IMG/VR virus record: IMGVR_UViG_3300036828_000667
Span: 1 to 64,000 of that record
Strand: one strand, 5' to 3'
DNA: 64,000 nucleotides
From: a virus
Shown here one piece after another: positions 44,801 through 52,520 of the stretch (within the stretch, counting starts at the first letter, position 1; each line of letters opens with the position of its first letter). A program made the translations under genes and the position numbers. The notes under the pieces were generated by a model, which did no database searches, had not been told where the DNA came from, and saw only the letters and a list, made by a program, of their open reading frames with translations.

Positions 44801-44944
44801 ATGAACCATATGAGAAACTTTAGCACCGTTATCGATAATGGAAAAGTCCTATACATCTGGGGTAGTTCCAGGATAGTAGGATGGCTTCTGACCAACATCA
44901 TCGTAGCAATAATAGCATGGTTTGGAGTAGCTTGGATTACATAA
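44801..44944 (+). CDS. 47-aa single-TM protein
   Basis: ATG 44801 after GAAGGAT. Residues about 26-46 form a membrane helix (VGWLLTNIIVAIIAWFGVAW). N-terminus polar. Membrane accessory protein of the early block; role unknown. Confidence 0.55.
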   Translation: MNHMRNFSTVIDNGKVLYIWGSSRIVGWLLTNIIVAIIAWFGVAWIT

Positions 44945-44969
44945 GACAGCTGCGAAGGGGGAGGGGGTT

Positions 44970-45201
44970 ATGGCTTATCAGTCCATCGAAAAGTGCATTC
45001 TAGACTGTTCTGATTTAGTCAAAAGAGGCATCACGATCCACCAGAAGTGGACGTGTCACGAGCCCTAATACAATTCACTACTCAGGACGATGTGAAAAGT
45101 GTAAGAAAGCGAGTCGTATCAAGGAATGCGGCTATATAACAAGTCGAACTCTGGTAGCTGATATATCCTTGGAAAAGATCAGAATTAAAGTTATCAAATA
45201 A
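44970..45201 (+). CDS. small Cys-rich protein, apparent +1 frameshift
   Basis: Frame 1 runs from ATG 44970 (MAYQSIEKC) to TAA 45066 after GAG-CCC-TAA. Slipping +1 on CCC-T leads into a long open frame to TAA 45199, which supplies RCEKCKKASRIKEC. The joined protein would have a CxH/CxxC-type zinc ribbon of about 76 aa. CCC followed by a stop is a known slippery context for +1 shifts. Could also be an inactivating 1-bp insertion. The 45-codon second part has no start of its own. Confidence 0.45.
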
Positions 45202-45203
45202 AG

Positions 45204-45467
45204 ATGGACCGGGGAATGAAGATGGCGATGGCGAATAAAGAAGATGATGAAGAAATCAGATATGTCATCGAGCCACACAATGTCAGACCTAAACAGAAAG
45301 TCGTTACGGTCTATTGTGGTAACGAACTGATATGTTCGTTCTATATGCACTCATATGAGAATAGACAGTTCTGTGTATTTATGTCAAAGTATCTAGGCGA
45401 GGTTTACACTGATCTAAAGAATCCAATGGCACCAGGGCTTATCATTGAACTTTCCCAAAAGAAATGA
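45204..45467 (+). CDS. hypothetical small protein
   Basis: 87 aa (start at 45204; ATG at 45216 is an alternative). Beta-type middle (KVVTVYCGNELICSFYMHSY). No family recognised. Immediately follows the frameshifted gene. Confidence 0.45.
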   Translation: MDRGMKMAMANKEDDEEIRYVIEPHNVRPKQKVVTVYCGNELICSFYMHSYENRQFCVFMSKYLGEVYTDLKNPMAPGLIIELSQKK

Positions 45468-45496
45468 CACTCAGATTCGAAAGGTCAATAGATAAA

Positions 45497-45556
45497 GTAT
45501 GGTGTGGTATGCTGCGGTGTGGTTCGAGGGGCCGCGGGCTGGTTTGGTTAGGGTTG
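45497..45556 (+). repeat. GNNNG pentamer array, 12 units
   Basis: GTATG-GTGTG-GTATG-CTGCG and on, preceded by AAA. First of two tandem copies 22 nt apart; the gap includes AGTATGAACTAA. Confidence 0.85.
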
Positions 45557-45577
45557 CAGAACACAGTATGAACTAAA

Positions 45578-45632
45578 GTATGGTGCGGTATGCTGAGGAT
45601 TGCGATGGTCTGCGCTGGGTCGCTGTGCTAGG
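45578..45632 (+). repeat. GNNNG pentamer array, 11 units
   Basis: GTATG-GTGCG-GTATG-CTGAG and on, preceded by AAA. Second member of the tandem pair in the same orientation. Confidence 0.8.
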
Positions 45633-45680
45633 CAGACAAGCCATACCAAACGGTGGATTCGGAGTCAAGGGAGAATGACG

Positions 45681-45962
45681 ATGATAATAGAGCTTCCTGT
45701 CACGATCGTTTGGGACTGGGAAGGCAACCGTTCCCTCGGTAAACATCGCAGGCTACGTCGGACATTCACAGTACGCATGAGCACCCAGGATGATGCTGGA
45801 CCACTAACTTATTGCACCGAATACCCACCTAGAGAGAATTCAAGATGGCAAGTCGACCATGGTGTACTATCGACATTGCTAAGCAATGAAGCTAATAGTG
45901 AAATATGCATGCGTGCGGTAGATGATCCAGAAGGCTATGAACCACAGTATCTAAAGGAGTAG
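45681..45962 (+). CDS. hypothetical protein
   Basis: 93 aa from ATG 45681, 7 nt after GGGAG; the upstream frame begins inside the array and is rejected. Sequence IVWDWEGNRSLGKHRRL and RAVDDPEGYEPQYLKE. No family. Confidence 0.45.
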   Translation: MIIELPVTIVWDWEGNRSLGKHRRLRRTFTVRMSTQDDAGPLTYCTEYPPRENSRWQVDHGVLSTLLSNEANSEICMRAVDDPEGYEPQYLKE

Positions 45963-45965
45963 TCA

Positions 45966-46094
45966 ATGGGAACACGTAAGTCACCTAGTCGATTTGATGT
46001 GGATCTGTCAAAGTTGGACGAGGACGAACCTTTTTTTATACTCAGGGGCAATGACGAGTTGGCCGCAGAACTCGTTAGGGATGAATCACGATAA
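45966..46094 (+). CDS. 42-aa acidic micropeptide
   Basis: ATG 45966 after AAGGAG; acidic middle (SKLDEDEPFFILRGNDELAA). Overlaps the next gene by 14 nt. Role unknown. Confidence 0.5.
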   Translation: MGTRKSPSRFDVDLSKLDEDEPFFILRGNDELAAELVRDESR

Positions 46095-46161
46095 AGTTCT
46101 CGCGGCCTATCAATGTGCCGAAGACATGAGGAGGTGGAACAAGAGAAAGACACCAGACTAA
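46081..46161 (+). CDS. 26-aa micropeptide
   Basis: ATG 46081 inside the end of the previous gene after TAGGG; MNHDKVLAAYQCAEDM then basic tail RRWNKRKTPD. Possibly real but short. Confidence 0.35.
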   Translation: MNHDKVLAAYQCAEDMRRWNKRKTPD

Positions 46162-46185
46162 ACCTATTAATTTTTGGAGGGGAGA

Positions 46186-46353
46186 ATGATTACTAGGAAA
46201 GAAGTGATTAAAAGACTACAGGATCAATTACAGTGGAGGTCCCACACCGGGAGATTGATGGGGCAAGTAATGGTACCAAGAGAGCATGCTGAGTTTATAA
46301 TAGAAAACTTGATCCATCTGACAGAGCTACATCCCAACGAGAAAACATTCTAA
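46186..46353 (+). CDS. hypothetical small protein
   Basis: 55 aa from ATG 46186, with GGAGGGG just upstream. Helical (RKEVIKRLQDQLQW). No family recognised. Confidence 0.5.
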   Translation: MITRKEVIKRLQDQLQWRSHTGRLMGQVMVPREHAEFIIENLIHLTELHPNEKTF

Positions 46354-46367
46354 AATGGAGAGAACCA

Positions 46368-46877
46368 ATGCAAGCTACCTTCCACCAGTTCATCGATAAA
46401 ATCAGAGTCGAAACACTCCGAACGTTCAACGAAAATGGAAGTATACACCCAACATGGTTTTTACAAGAAGAGGATGGCCAGATCCTACTTGTGGCCACAC
46501 CATATACAGATGATCTGACAAAAGACATGGTAGACTTCGCCATTAGAGAAGCCATCAGAATTAAGCATATCCAACGCTACGCGTATATTTCAGAAGTTTG
46601 GATGGCATTTCAAAAAGATTTGACTTCACTAGAAGACTACAAGGGACTAAGACCAAGCCAAAGACCTGATCGGAAAGAAGCATTGATGTTTATAGCAGAA
46701 GACATTTCAGGAGACTATATAATGTCGTACTCTGATATCTACAGAGACTCCAAAACTGACCTTGCTATGATTGCTGAGATCAAGATAGACGGAAAAGAGG
46801 TAGACCCAGATACTCTTAAAGGACGTTTTGTAAAAATGTTCAAAGGAAGGAAGAAGCCCTCAGGCTCGCCACACTAG
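46368..46877 (+). CDS. hypothetical protein
   Basis: 169 aa with a ribosome site GGAGAG. Alpha/beta (HPTWFLQEEDGQILLVATPY, KDMVDFAIREAIR); basic tail ends in KGRKKPSGSPH. No family recognised. Close to other early genes. Confidence 0.5.
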   Translation: MQATFHQFIDKIRVETLRTFNENGSIHPTWFLQEEDGQILLVATPYTDDLTKDMVDFAIREAIRIKHIQRYAYISEVWMAFQKDLTSLEDYKGLRPSQRPDRKEALMFIAEDISGDYIMSYSDIYRDSKTDLAMIAEIKIDGKEVDPDTLKGRFVKMFKGRKKPSGSPH

Positions 46878-46929
46878 CTAGATCAGCGCTAGAAGGTTAC
46901 TGCCGAGAGCTATAGTGAAAAGGCTTCAC

Positions 46930-47088
46930 CTAATCTTCGTCCTCACAGGTTTCAGGAGTACATAGGTAGCACTCTGTCCGTCGGTGGTGAATAAACCAGC
47001 ACCTTCCGCAGTACCACTTACCGTCGTCCCCCTTCATGGGTTGAGGCTTCTCGCAGTCCCGCGGACAGTGGTAGTGATCAGCTTTCAT
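46930..47088 (-). CDS. zinc-ribbon protein
   Basis: 52 aa from ATG 47088. HCPRDCEKPQP, WYCGRCW and CYLCTPETCED give several Cys pairs and match a small phage family I recognise by its TPETC ending. Located opposite to its neighbours; a pentamer array lies upstream. Confidence 0.6.
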   Translation of the reverse strand: MKADHYHCPRDCEKPQPMKGDDGKWYCGRCWFIHHRRTECYLCTPETCEDED

Positions 47089-47187
47089 ACTCACCGCTCC
47101 GCAGAGTTCGTCTTTGACCATAATTTAGGACAGCTTTCTCCGAAGAGGACCATCCTTCCTTACCCCATATCTCCATTAAGTACAAAA

Positions 47188-47272
47188 GTATGGTGCGGTG
47201 TGCAGCGGTTAGGCATGGGATGGGCGGGCTGGCGACGGCGAGGCACGGGTTGCATTGGTGTGGGTTGGTAGG
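47188..47272 (+). repeat. GNNNG pentamer array, 17 units
   Basis: GTATG-GTGCG-GTGTG-CAGCG and on, all 17 units in phase. G-rich strand is plus although both flanking genes are minus, so it does not simply follow gene direction. Preceded by AAAA. Confidence 0.85.
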
Positions 47273-47281
47273 ATAGAGGAC

Positions 47282-47316
47282 AAAGGACCAGAAGATTAGA
47301 TATCCTCTGATCCTTT
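47282..47316 (+). other. imperfect hairpin upstream of array
   Basis: AAAGGACCAGAAGA can pair with TCCTCTGATCCTTT with two mismatches. It precedes the array at 47325 by 8 nt, the same order as at other arrays. Confidence 0.4.
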
Positions 47317-47324
47317 GAACAGAT

Positions 47325-47389
47325 GTGCGGTTTGGTATGCTGTGGGCCGGCACGGCTGGGGGTGGCGCGGGAAGGCTTGGCATGGCTTG
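47325..47389 (+). repeat. GNNNG pentamer array, 13 units
   Basis: GTGCG-GTTTG-GTATG-CTGTG and on, in phase, 13 units. Follows the imperfect hairpin. Confidence 0.85.
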
Positions 47390-47433
47390 CACCAAAAAGA
47401 CTACTACCAAACTTACCGCTAGTCAACCACTAT

Positions 47434-47847
47434 TTACCTGATACGCTGCACTAAGCAACCTTCCGATTTTGCCTGCCACGTCCCACACCACTGGCCAGCT
47501 TCAACAGGTCGCAAGATCCACTTTCGTGAATATTCCCAGATCGGAACGACCTTTTTTTCCATGACCTTCTGGCCGTTCTCGTCTAAGACGAGTTTGTTCT
47601 TTTCACCCCGCTTAGACCGTGAGATTTCCTGTGTCCCGACTTGCGTGGCAAATTTCATTTTGACCGCGGACACAGCTGAACCCAAAGTTTTCATGGGATC
47701 GGGCATCTTCTCGGTCTTAGCTGCGAAGAAGCTCTGTCCGACGCCCAATTTATCAAGAGGATATTTGGCGACCCCATTACGGTTACCACGTTTCGACTTC
47801 GGCATTTCCACCGCGTCGATGATTTCAAACGTCACTTGCTCTTCCAT
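47434..47847 (-). CDS. DUF7303-like protein
   Basis: 137 aa. VEMPKSKRGNRN, AKYPLDKLGVGQSFF and a Lys/Arg body followed by a Trp-rich end follow the pattern of a small phage family (DUF7303-like). Role unknown. A consensus-like promoter lies 90 nt upstream (47940-47968). Confidence 0.6.
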   Translation of the reverse strand: MEEQVTFEIIDAVEMPKSKRGNRNGVAKYPLDKLGVGQSFFAAKTEKMPDPMKTLGSAVSAVKMKFATQVGTQEISRSKRGEKNKLVLDENGQKVMEKKVVPIWEYSRKWILRPVEAGQWCGTWQAKSEGCLVQRIR

Positions 47848-48227
47848 TCTGTTCTCCGTCTTTTGTGAGACGGCTCTTGACCGTCCTCTGTCACCATTTT
47901 ATCTCGTCACGATCCCATTGGGACCGATTACACTCTACAAAAATAGGGTGCTCCATAGCCCTTGTCAATAGCCTAGACACTACAGGCCATTGGCTACAAA
48001 GTGCCTTGGCAGGCGTGATCTAGGCCTACTCATATCTTAAAAGCCACTAGACCAGAACATTTTAATTCCACTGGGGAGAGCCGCATTGGCCTTTTTTCCG
48101 ATGGCCCAGGCCAAGGCTCCCATGCTGCACTGCACAAAACGATTTCGAATCAACCTGCCGTCTTGACCCCCGGACCACACGGTCTACACTACCCCAAGTC
48201 GTTCCCTCTCGCAGATCGGTTGAAAAA
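47848..48227. other. 380-bp divergent intergenic region
   Basis: Between a minus-strand and a plus-strand gene. Holds one promoter (47940-47968) and an inverted TTGGCC/GGCCAA pair near 48090-48115 around a run of T. No gene is supported here. Confidence 0.4.
47940..47968 (-). promoter_or_regulatory. sigma70-type promoter for 47434-47847 gene
   Basis: Minus strand TTGACA (47963-47968), 17-nt spacer, TATTTT (47940-47945). A perfect -35 and correct spacing are seen directly; activity is inferred. Confidence 0.55.
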
Positions 48228-48479
48228 ATGACGAACAACCGGAATGACTTCGTTGACCGTGTCATGCGCATGACTTGTGGTGAAATAGAGGACTATGCCA
48301 GCCAACATAACATGACTCTAGAAAGTTTCTTGGATATGGTTTGCGACTGTATAGTAGACATGATGGACCAAGAGGTTTCAGAGCTAGCTGATAAATACGG
48401 TATTGACTCCACTAAAATGGCAGATAGCATCAAAAATATCATAGAAAAGTACCTAGCTCATAGCAGCACTAAACACTAG
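48228..48479 (+). CDS. hypothetical helical protein
   Basis: 83 aa, acidic helical protein with CGEIEDYASQHNMTLESF and SELADKYGIDST. No family recognised. Likely from the divergent promoter region upstream. Confidence 0.5.
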   Translation: MTNNRNDFVDRVMRMTCGEIEDYASQHNMTLESFLDMVCDCIVDMMDQEVSELADKYGIDSTKMADSIKNIIEKYLAHSSTKH

Positions 48480-48622
48480 TCCACCTCGACCGGTTTCACA
48501 TTTCTTAACAATGTCGAGTTCCATACACAAAACAGTTGATTGTAACAAGGGGCAAGTCTAAGATCAGAAAACTGCCTGTACAGTATAAAATCTGAATCAC
48601 CTAAATAAAGAGGGCCACAAAG

Positions 48623-49387
48623 ATGTCGGACCTTGCCCCAAAGCCAGCCGTTTATCCTCAACGAGAACCCATGGAAGACGAAATATCGGGGATTGGACTT
48701 ATCCTCGATGAAGCGATTACTTTCAAGAAGGTCCAGGATGACTTGGTAAGACTTCTGTCATCAGAATGCCCAGACGCAGGCATCTGTGCTATTCTGGACA
48801 TTTCCCAGGAACTTCTCGACAAGTTCAAGGTCAAGGTCAAAAGGAAGATCCGAAAGGTCAACGTCGACTTGGGGCTCTCCGTTAGCTCCGAGAGCAACGA
48901 AAGATCATTCTGGGAATTCGTAAAAGAGACAACTGGGGATATAGACTTACTGGGATGGCCCAGCTACTATAGTTGTATGGGCTGTGTAAGGAAAGAAGCG
49001 AACTCGATAGTCCACTCAGTAGACAAATCATTCCATCGGACCAGGGAAAGCCATGCTGGTGGAAGAGGCATCTTTTTCCAACACCCAGACCTGATCACTC
49101 TGTTAAGACTGAACTTCAGAAGAAAATACCATAGCGATATAGTCAAGTATGTAATAGACAATCAACTGAACGTATTCAAGATAACATGTAAGGAAGTTGA
49201 TAGAACCACCTTATTACCACCAGATCGGGTAAAAGGTGAACCTGTATTGATCAGAAGGATTAGGTTTATTCAGGTACAGGTTTTAGAAAACCTTTTCAGT
49301 GTTATAGTCGAAGCTCGTATGCATGCCAACCAAGTCGAACGGGATAGGCTATTGGAGATCACACCTGAAAACGTGTTTATCCTATAG
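48623..49387 (+). CDS. hypothetical protein
   Basis: 254 aa, no recognised family. Basic helical region at about residues 65-85 (KFKVKVKRKIRKVNV), Cys-containing SYYSCMGCVRK and a mixed C-terminus. Larger than most plus-strand genes. Confidence 0.5.
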   Translation: MSDLAPKPAVYPQREPMEDEISGIGLILDEAITFKKVQDDLVRLLSSECPDAGICAILDISQELLDKFKVKVKRKIRKVNVDLGLSVSSESNERSFWEFVKETTGDIDLLGWPSYYSCMGCVRKEANSIVHSVDKSFHRTRESHAGGRGIFFQHPDLITLLRLNFRRKYHSDIVKYVIDNQLNVFKITCKEVDRTTLLPPDRVKGEPVLIRRIRFIQVQVLENLFSVIVEARMHANQVERDRLLEITPENVFIL

Positions 49388-49461
49388 TTTATGCCGACTG
49401 ATATCCCTAAAGGATTGATGTCGGTTCGGAAGGTTGGACTTGCGCCTAGGATGGAGAATAC

Positions 49462-49494
49462 CCAGGAGGATTGGCAAGATCCTTGGTTACCTGG
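49462..49494 (+). other. stable hairpin
   Basis: CCAGG and CCTGG enclose AGGAT/ATCCT with a 7-nt loop. It lies between two genes and, followed by AGGG-TTCAAAT-CCCT, resembles parts of a tRNA, but no complete cloverleaf is present. Confidence 0.35.
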
Positions 49495-49565
49495 AAGGGT
49501 TCAAATCCCTACATCCCTTGCCCTTAAGAAAGTTCAACCTTCCACCAAAAATAGGGGAAAGACCT

Positions 49566-49805
49566 TTGAAGAAAGAAAAGAAGGAGAAGGAGAACAAGGC
49601 ATATACTATAGCCGACGAACTATCCAATTGGCTAACTAAAAACAAAGTAGATATAGGTGATGCTATCGATGCCATGGCTAGGTTAATAGGATTGGCTGTA
49701 GGTGTCAGCGTAGACTATGAGGAAATAGAAACCATACTACAGAATATCTACAAGGAAAGTCTCAAAGCGGCGTACTTTTCGTATAAAAAGAATCAAGCTA
49801 ACTAG
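49566..49805 (+). CDS. hypothetical protein, probable TTG start
   Basis: 79 aa if started at TTG 49566, 8 nt after AGGGG. The upstream frame (from 49434) covers the hairpin and is unlikely to be translated. Lys/Glu-rich start then a helical body (SNWLTKNKVDIGDAI, VSVDYEEIETILQNI). No family. Confidence 0.45.
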   Translation: MKKEKKEKENKAYTIADELSNWLTKNKVDIGDAIDAMARLIGLAVGVSVDYEEIETILQNIYKESLKAAYFSYKKNQAN

Positions 49806-49848
49806 ACCAGTATAACAATGGGAGGCTACAATGAAAAAAAGTGTAAGT

Positions 49849-49877
49849 GGGGCTGGTGACTTACCACCAGCCCCTTT
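49849..49877 (+). terminator. intrinsic terminator
   Basis: GGGGCTGGTG and CACCAGCCCC form a 10-bp stem with a 6-nt loop, then TTT. An array starts 36 nt later. A 38-codon frame with GGGAGG in front (49831-49947) runs through the stem and is not called. Confidence 0.6.
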
Positions 49878-49912
49878 GGACTACGCTGTCTCTTATTCTC
49901 AGGGACTAAATT

Positions 49913-49977
49913 GTGCGGTTTGGCCTGCAGCGGAGCGGATAGGCTAGGTTCGGATAGGCAAGGAAAGGCGTGGTATG
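49913..49977 (+). repeat. GNNNG pentamer array, 13 units
   Basis: GTGCG-GTTTG-GCCTG-CAGCG and on, 13 units in phase; downstream of a terminator. Confidence 0.85.
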
Positions 49978-50057
49978 AACAATCACTCCCTTAGCCTAGC
50001 TCACAAAAGCTGTCAAGGTTCTTTTCGATGTACTTACCACCTTGGGTGAAGGTCGAC

Positions 50058-50552
50058 ATGATTGCACTGAAAAATAGAAAACGGTTATCACAGTTGGTCA
50101 GGATGCTAAGTTCTGGCCATCAAGGTGAAGCAATGGCAGCCAGAGACGCTGTTCAAAAAATCTGTTCTTTTAACGATCTAGCAGATTTGATCGAGAGTGG
50201 TAGTGATTTTAAAAAAGCAGAATTGCAGTTCGTGTACGACTCAGGACATGAGGATGGATTCAAAAAAGGTTTTGAAAAAGGGCTTCAAGAAGGAAAACTC
50301 GGTAGTAATAGCTCACGTCCTCCTCCCAGTTCTCATAAGAAGGGCGACATTTTCTTCGACATTGGCGATAAACCTGACATAATTAAAGAAAAGATACAAT
50401 TTTGTCAAAAGCATAAAGATAGACTCAGAAAAGATAGGGAAAAAGAATTCATCGCCAATATAGTTAATTGGACCACGGTTTTAAATAGACCTCTAACTCC
50501 AGGTCAAGAGAACTGGCTAAACGATATATACGCCAGACTAGGGGGTAAATAA
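50058..50552 (+). CDS. conserved phage protein of unknown function
   Basis: 164 aa from ATG 50058 after GAAGG. RLSQLVRMLSSGHQGEAMAA and RPLTPGQENWLNDIYARLGG match a phage family that often lies beside DNA-processing genes. Basic central region. Function unknown. Confidence 0.6.
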   Translation: MIALKNRKRLSQLVRMLSSGHQGEAMAARDAVQKICSFNDLADLIESGSDFKKAELQFVYDSGHEDGFKKGFEKGLQEGKLGSNSSRPPPSSHKKGDIFFDIGDKPDIIKEKIQFCQKHKDRLRKDREKEFIANIVNWTTVLNRPLTPGQENWLNDIYARLGGK

Positions 50553-50553
50553 T

Positions 50554-50739
50554 ATGAAAACAATTACTACAAATGACGCACTTGATCTCACTCGTAAAAG
50601 AGCCTACGAGCTAATAGAAGAACACACACTTTCAATACCTTACAGTGAGCTTATACCCACAGAACAACTAGTAAGTCGTGTACTCATGGAACTAGTAGCT
50701 AAGTACTTAAAACAGGAACTGGGGAGGACTCCTAAATGA
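50554..50739 (+). CDS. small helical protein
   Basis: 61 aa, follows the previous gene by 1 nt. ELIEEHTLSIPYSELIPTEQ; predicted helical. Overlaps the next start by 4 nt. No family recognised. Confidence 0.45.
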   Translation: MKTITTNDALDLTRKRAYELIEEHTLSIPYSELIPTEQLVSRVLMELVAKYLKQELGRTPK

Positions 50740-51068
50740 AGCTAGAGAAAGTCATATCAGAAGCCGTCGAGAACATCCTTACCAATAACTTCGAAATTAT
50801 TGATAAGCAAATAGTCAGACTTGTAGAGAACGAAGTGATGAAGGCCCTAGAACAACTTCTTAAGGATAGGATAAGAACTAAGGTAATAGAGATCATCGAA
50901 GAACATAGCCAAAGGATCATTGAGAGGTCCCAAGAAATACTTCTAGTATACGAAGGTGGGGATTCTGATCTCAAAGAGGTAAATAACGTAGCCGAAAAAC
51001 ATCTAGACCAAGTTGAGGCTGATATGAGAAATAAAGTACAAAGAAAAAAGGGAACTACAGAGGAGTGA
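50736..51068 (+). CDS. coiled-coil-like protein
   Basis: 110 aa, strongly charged helices throughout (VLSKVIEIIEEHSQRII-type heptads; EKHLDQVEADMRNKVQ). Likely a coiled coil. Coupled to neighbours by overlapping start and stop codons. Confidence 0.5.
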   Translation: MKLEKVISEAVENILTNNFEIIDKQIVRLVENEVMKALEQLLKDRIRTKVIEIIEEHSQRIIERSQEILLVYEGGDSDLKEVNNVAEKHLDQVEADMRNKVQRKKGTTEE

Positions 51069-51071
51069 CCC

Positions 51072-51311
51072 ATGCCTATGGGACCTGACGACCATCTGGT
51101 TGAAACAATCAAGAACGTCCTCTGGAAAGATGAAGAATTACTGGATAGGGCTATTCATAAGATAATAGAAAAGAGAATACATTTCATACTAGAACAGCAC
51201 ATAAACAATGGTTTGTCATCTAGACATATTTCAGAAGTTCTAGATGAATACATAACTTACCATATCAAAAGAATTCTCAGTTCGACTTTGGAACTGGAGG
51301 GAAAGGAGTAG
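51072..51311 (+). CDS. small helical protein
   Basis: 79 aa, acidic N-terminus and amphipathic helices (LDRAIHKIIEKRIHFILEQH). Related in style to the preceding gene; the two may form a complex. No family. Confidence 0.45.
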   Translation: MPMGPDDHLVETIKNVLWKDEELLDRAIHKIIEKRIHFILEQHINNGLSSRHISEVLDEYITYHIKRILSSTLELEGKE

Positions 51312-51362
51312 TGGTTCACGATTTGGTCTTTTTGCCATTATTTAAACAGTAGGGAGGTCTAG

Positions 51363-51401
51363 ATGTTGGCCGGCCCCTTTGGTAGAGTAGAGGCGATATG
51401 A
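51363..51401 (+). CDS. 12-codon leader coupled to GIY-YIG gene
   Basis: ATG 51363 after GGGAGGTC encodes MLAGPFGRVEAI and ends in ATGA, which overlaps the start of the GIY-YIG gene. Translation of the leader would place ribosomes on the next start, a likely control device. The peptide itself may have no function. Confidence 0.4.
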   Translation: MLAGPFGRVEAI

Positions 51402-51871
51402 CTATTTACACTATCTACCATGTTCCTAATATAAAAGTAGGAGCAACCGATAATTTAAAAACTAGAATGGCTAGATACAAGTCTAGATACAAGGAGGTTG
51501 AGATAGAAATACTCTTGAAAATGAGATTCGAACAAGTACCAGAATATGCAAGATGGTATATAGTAGGAACTTATGAATGGATATTTGCTGATATGTATGG
51601 ATACCCTAGAGGTTTTCATTACTATATCAGCAGATATAGTAATAGAGTAAAACAAAGTCCATATAGCACTTTAGAACAAATTAAGTCTAATTACGGGAAA
51701 CAACATGCAAATGATTACTTTAATCAAATTACTGTAACAAACGAAACACTATGGAAATTCCTATCGTTGCTTTTAAATCAACAAAGTTACATAGAGAGAC
51801 TTGTCAAAGAGATATTCCCAAATTCTTCTCCTCAATCCTTTCCTCTGGCACTCTTTCTCTTCACCAGCTAG
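51398..51871 (+). CDS. GIY-YIG-like endonuclease (divergent)
   Basis: 157 aa. YTIYHVPNIKVGATDNLKTR has the GIY-YIG strand order with the Tyr and Gly of the core reduced to IYHVPN..KVG, then Arg in a helix, Glu in YEWIFADMYGYPRG. The C-terminus is a helical region. Probably a homing-type nuclease. Confidence 0.6.
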   Translation: MTIYTIYHVPNIKVGATDNLKTRMARYKSRYKEVEIEILLKMRFEQVPEYARWYIVGTYEWIFADMYGYPRGFHYYISRYSNRVKQSPYSTLEQIKSNYGKQHANDYFNQITVTNETLWKFLSLLLNQQSYIERLVKEIFPNSSPQSFPLALFLFTS

Positions 51872-52019
51872 TTAAATCACCAGTTAGTTAAGTCAGTAAA
51901 AGACGAGGGGAGTATGAGGGGAGTTTTTCAATAGTTTGTCAATTCTACTTAGGTATAGGTTTATATCACACTATGTTACAAACTGTAAGAATGGGATATA
52001 CTTTAGACACGACAAAAAG

Positions 52020-52042
52020 CCCCATTAGACTATGTCTAGGGG
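52020..52042 (+). terminator. hairpin with T-rich tail
   Basis: CCCC/GGGG and TAGAC/GTCTA form a stem with a 3-nt loop and a 2-nt bulge, followed by TTTATGG. Possible terminator in the gap 51872-52105, which holds no gene. Confidence 0.4.
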
Positions 52043-52105
52043 TTTATGGTCATTTGGGGGTTGTTTTTAGGATGTAAGGAGGTGCTGTTGTGGATAGCCT
52101 CTTGG

Positions 52106-52127
52106 TTTTATCAGGCGCCTGATAAAA
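52106..52127. terminator. 22-bp perfect palindrome
   Basis: TTTTATCAGGCGCCTGATAA, followed by AA, is a perfect inverted repeat with T-tracts on both strands. It ends on the stop codon of the minus-strand ORF at 52111 and could be a bidirectional terminator. Confidence 0.45.
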
Positions 52128-52305
52128 TTCCCTGGATTACCTGCGGTGCACCACCGTAACCCAGTATGGTTAGGAGAATAGCTTCCCCCTGGAATACAGG
52201 GGCCTGCTCGTCTATTAAAGATCCACGGGCCAGACCGTCAGTCGCTGGATTTTTCTCACCGTGGTAGCAGCCATGGCAGTCGCCGTTAGGTCGGCCCCAT
52301 GGCAC
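52111..52305 (-). CDS. hypothetical minus-strand protein
   Basis: 64 aa; G+C-richer than the neighbours, no ribosome site evident. A YGGAPQVIQGILSG end resembles a phage motif, but the gene is doubtful. Opposite to the plus-strand run. Confidence 0.35.
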   Translation of the reverse strand: MPWGRPNGDCHGCYHGEKNPATDGLARGSLIDEQAPVFQGEAILLTILGYGGAPQVIQGILSGA

Positions 52306-52381
52306 CGCTGTAACTCGCGGGTAAACGCATCTTCCATATTAGAAAACGAACTGCTAGTCAACATCACTTGGAGATAAAATT

Positions 52382-52436
52382 GTGCGGTATGGGATGCATG
52401 GGGCAGGTCCGGCAGGGTAAGCGTCGGGGTGGGGTG
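52382..52436 (+). repeat. GNNNG pentamer array, 11 units
   Basis: GTGCG-GTATG-GGATG-CATGG and on, 11 units, ending at GGGTG. Upstream of a small basic gene whose frame starts inside it, hence the later start chosen for that gene. Confidence 0.8.
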
Positions 52437-52520
52437 GACAAAGCTTCATTACTATCATTGCAATCCATTGTCAAGAAGTCTAAAATCAAGCCTCCCGTCC
52501 TCCCCTGGCTGGAGCATAGG

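Noticed and set aside
47078-47426. two overlapping minus-strand frames
   Set aside because: They cross both pentamer arrays and are Pro/His-rich as expected from C-rich antisense.
49449-49518. complete tRNA
   Set aside because: Only five or six acceptor pairs and no proper D and anticodon arms; a simple long hairpin explains the sequence better.
49831-49947. 38-codon ORF with strong GGGAGG site
   Set aside because: It reads through a terminator hairpin and into a pentamer array; more likely chance.
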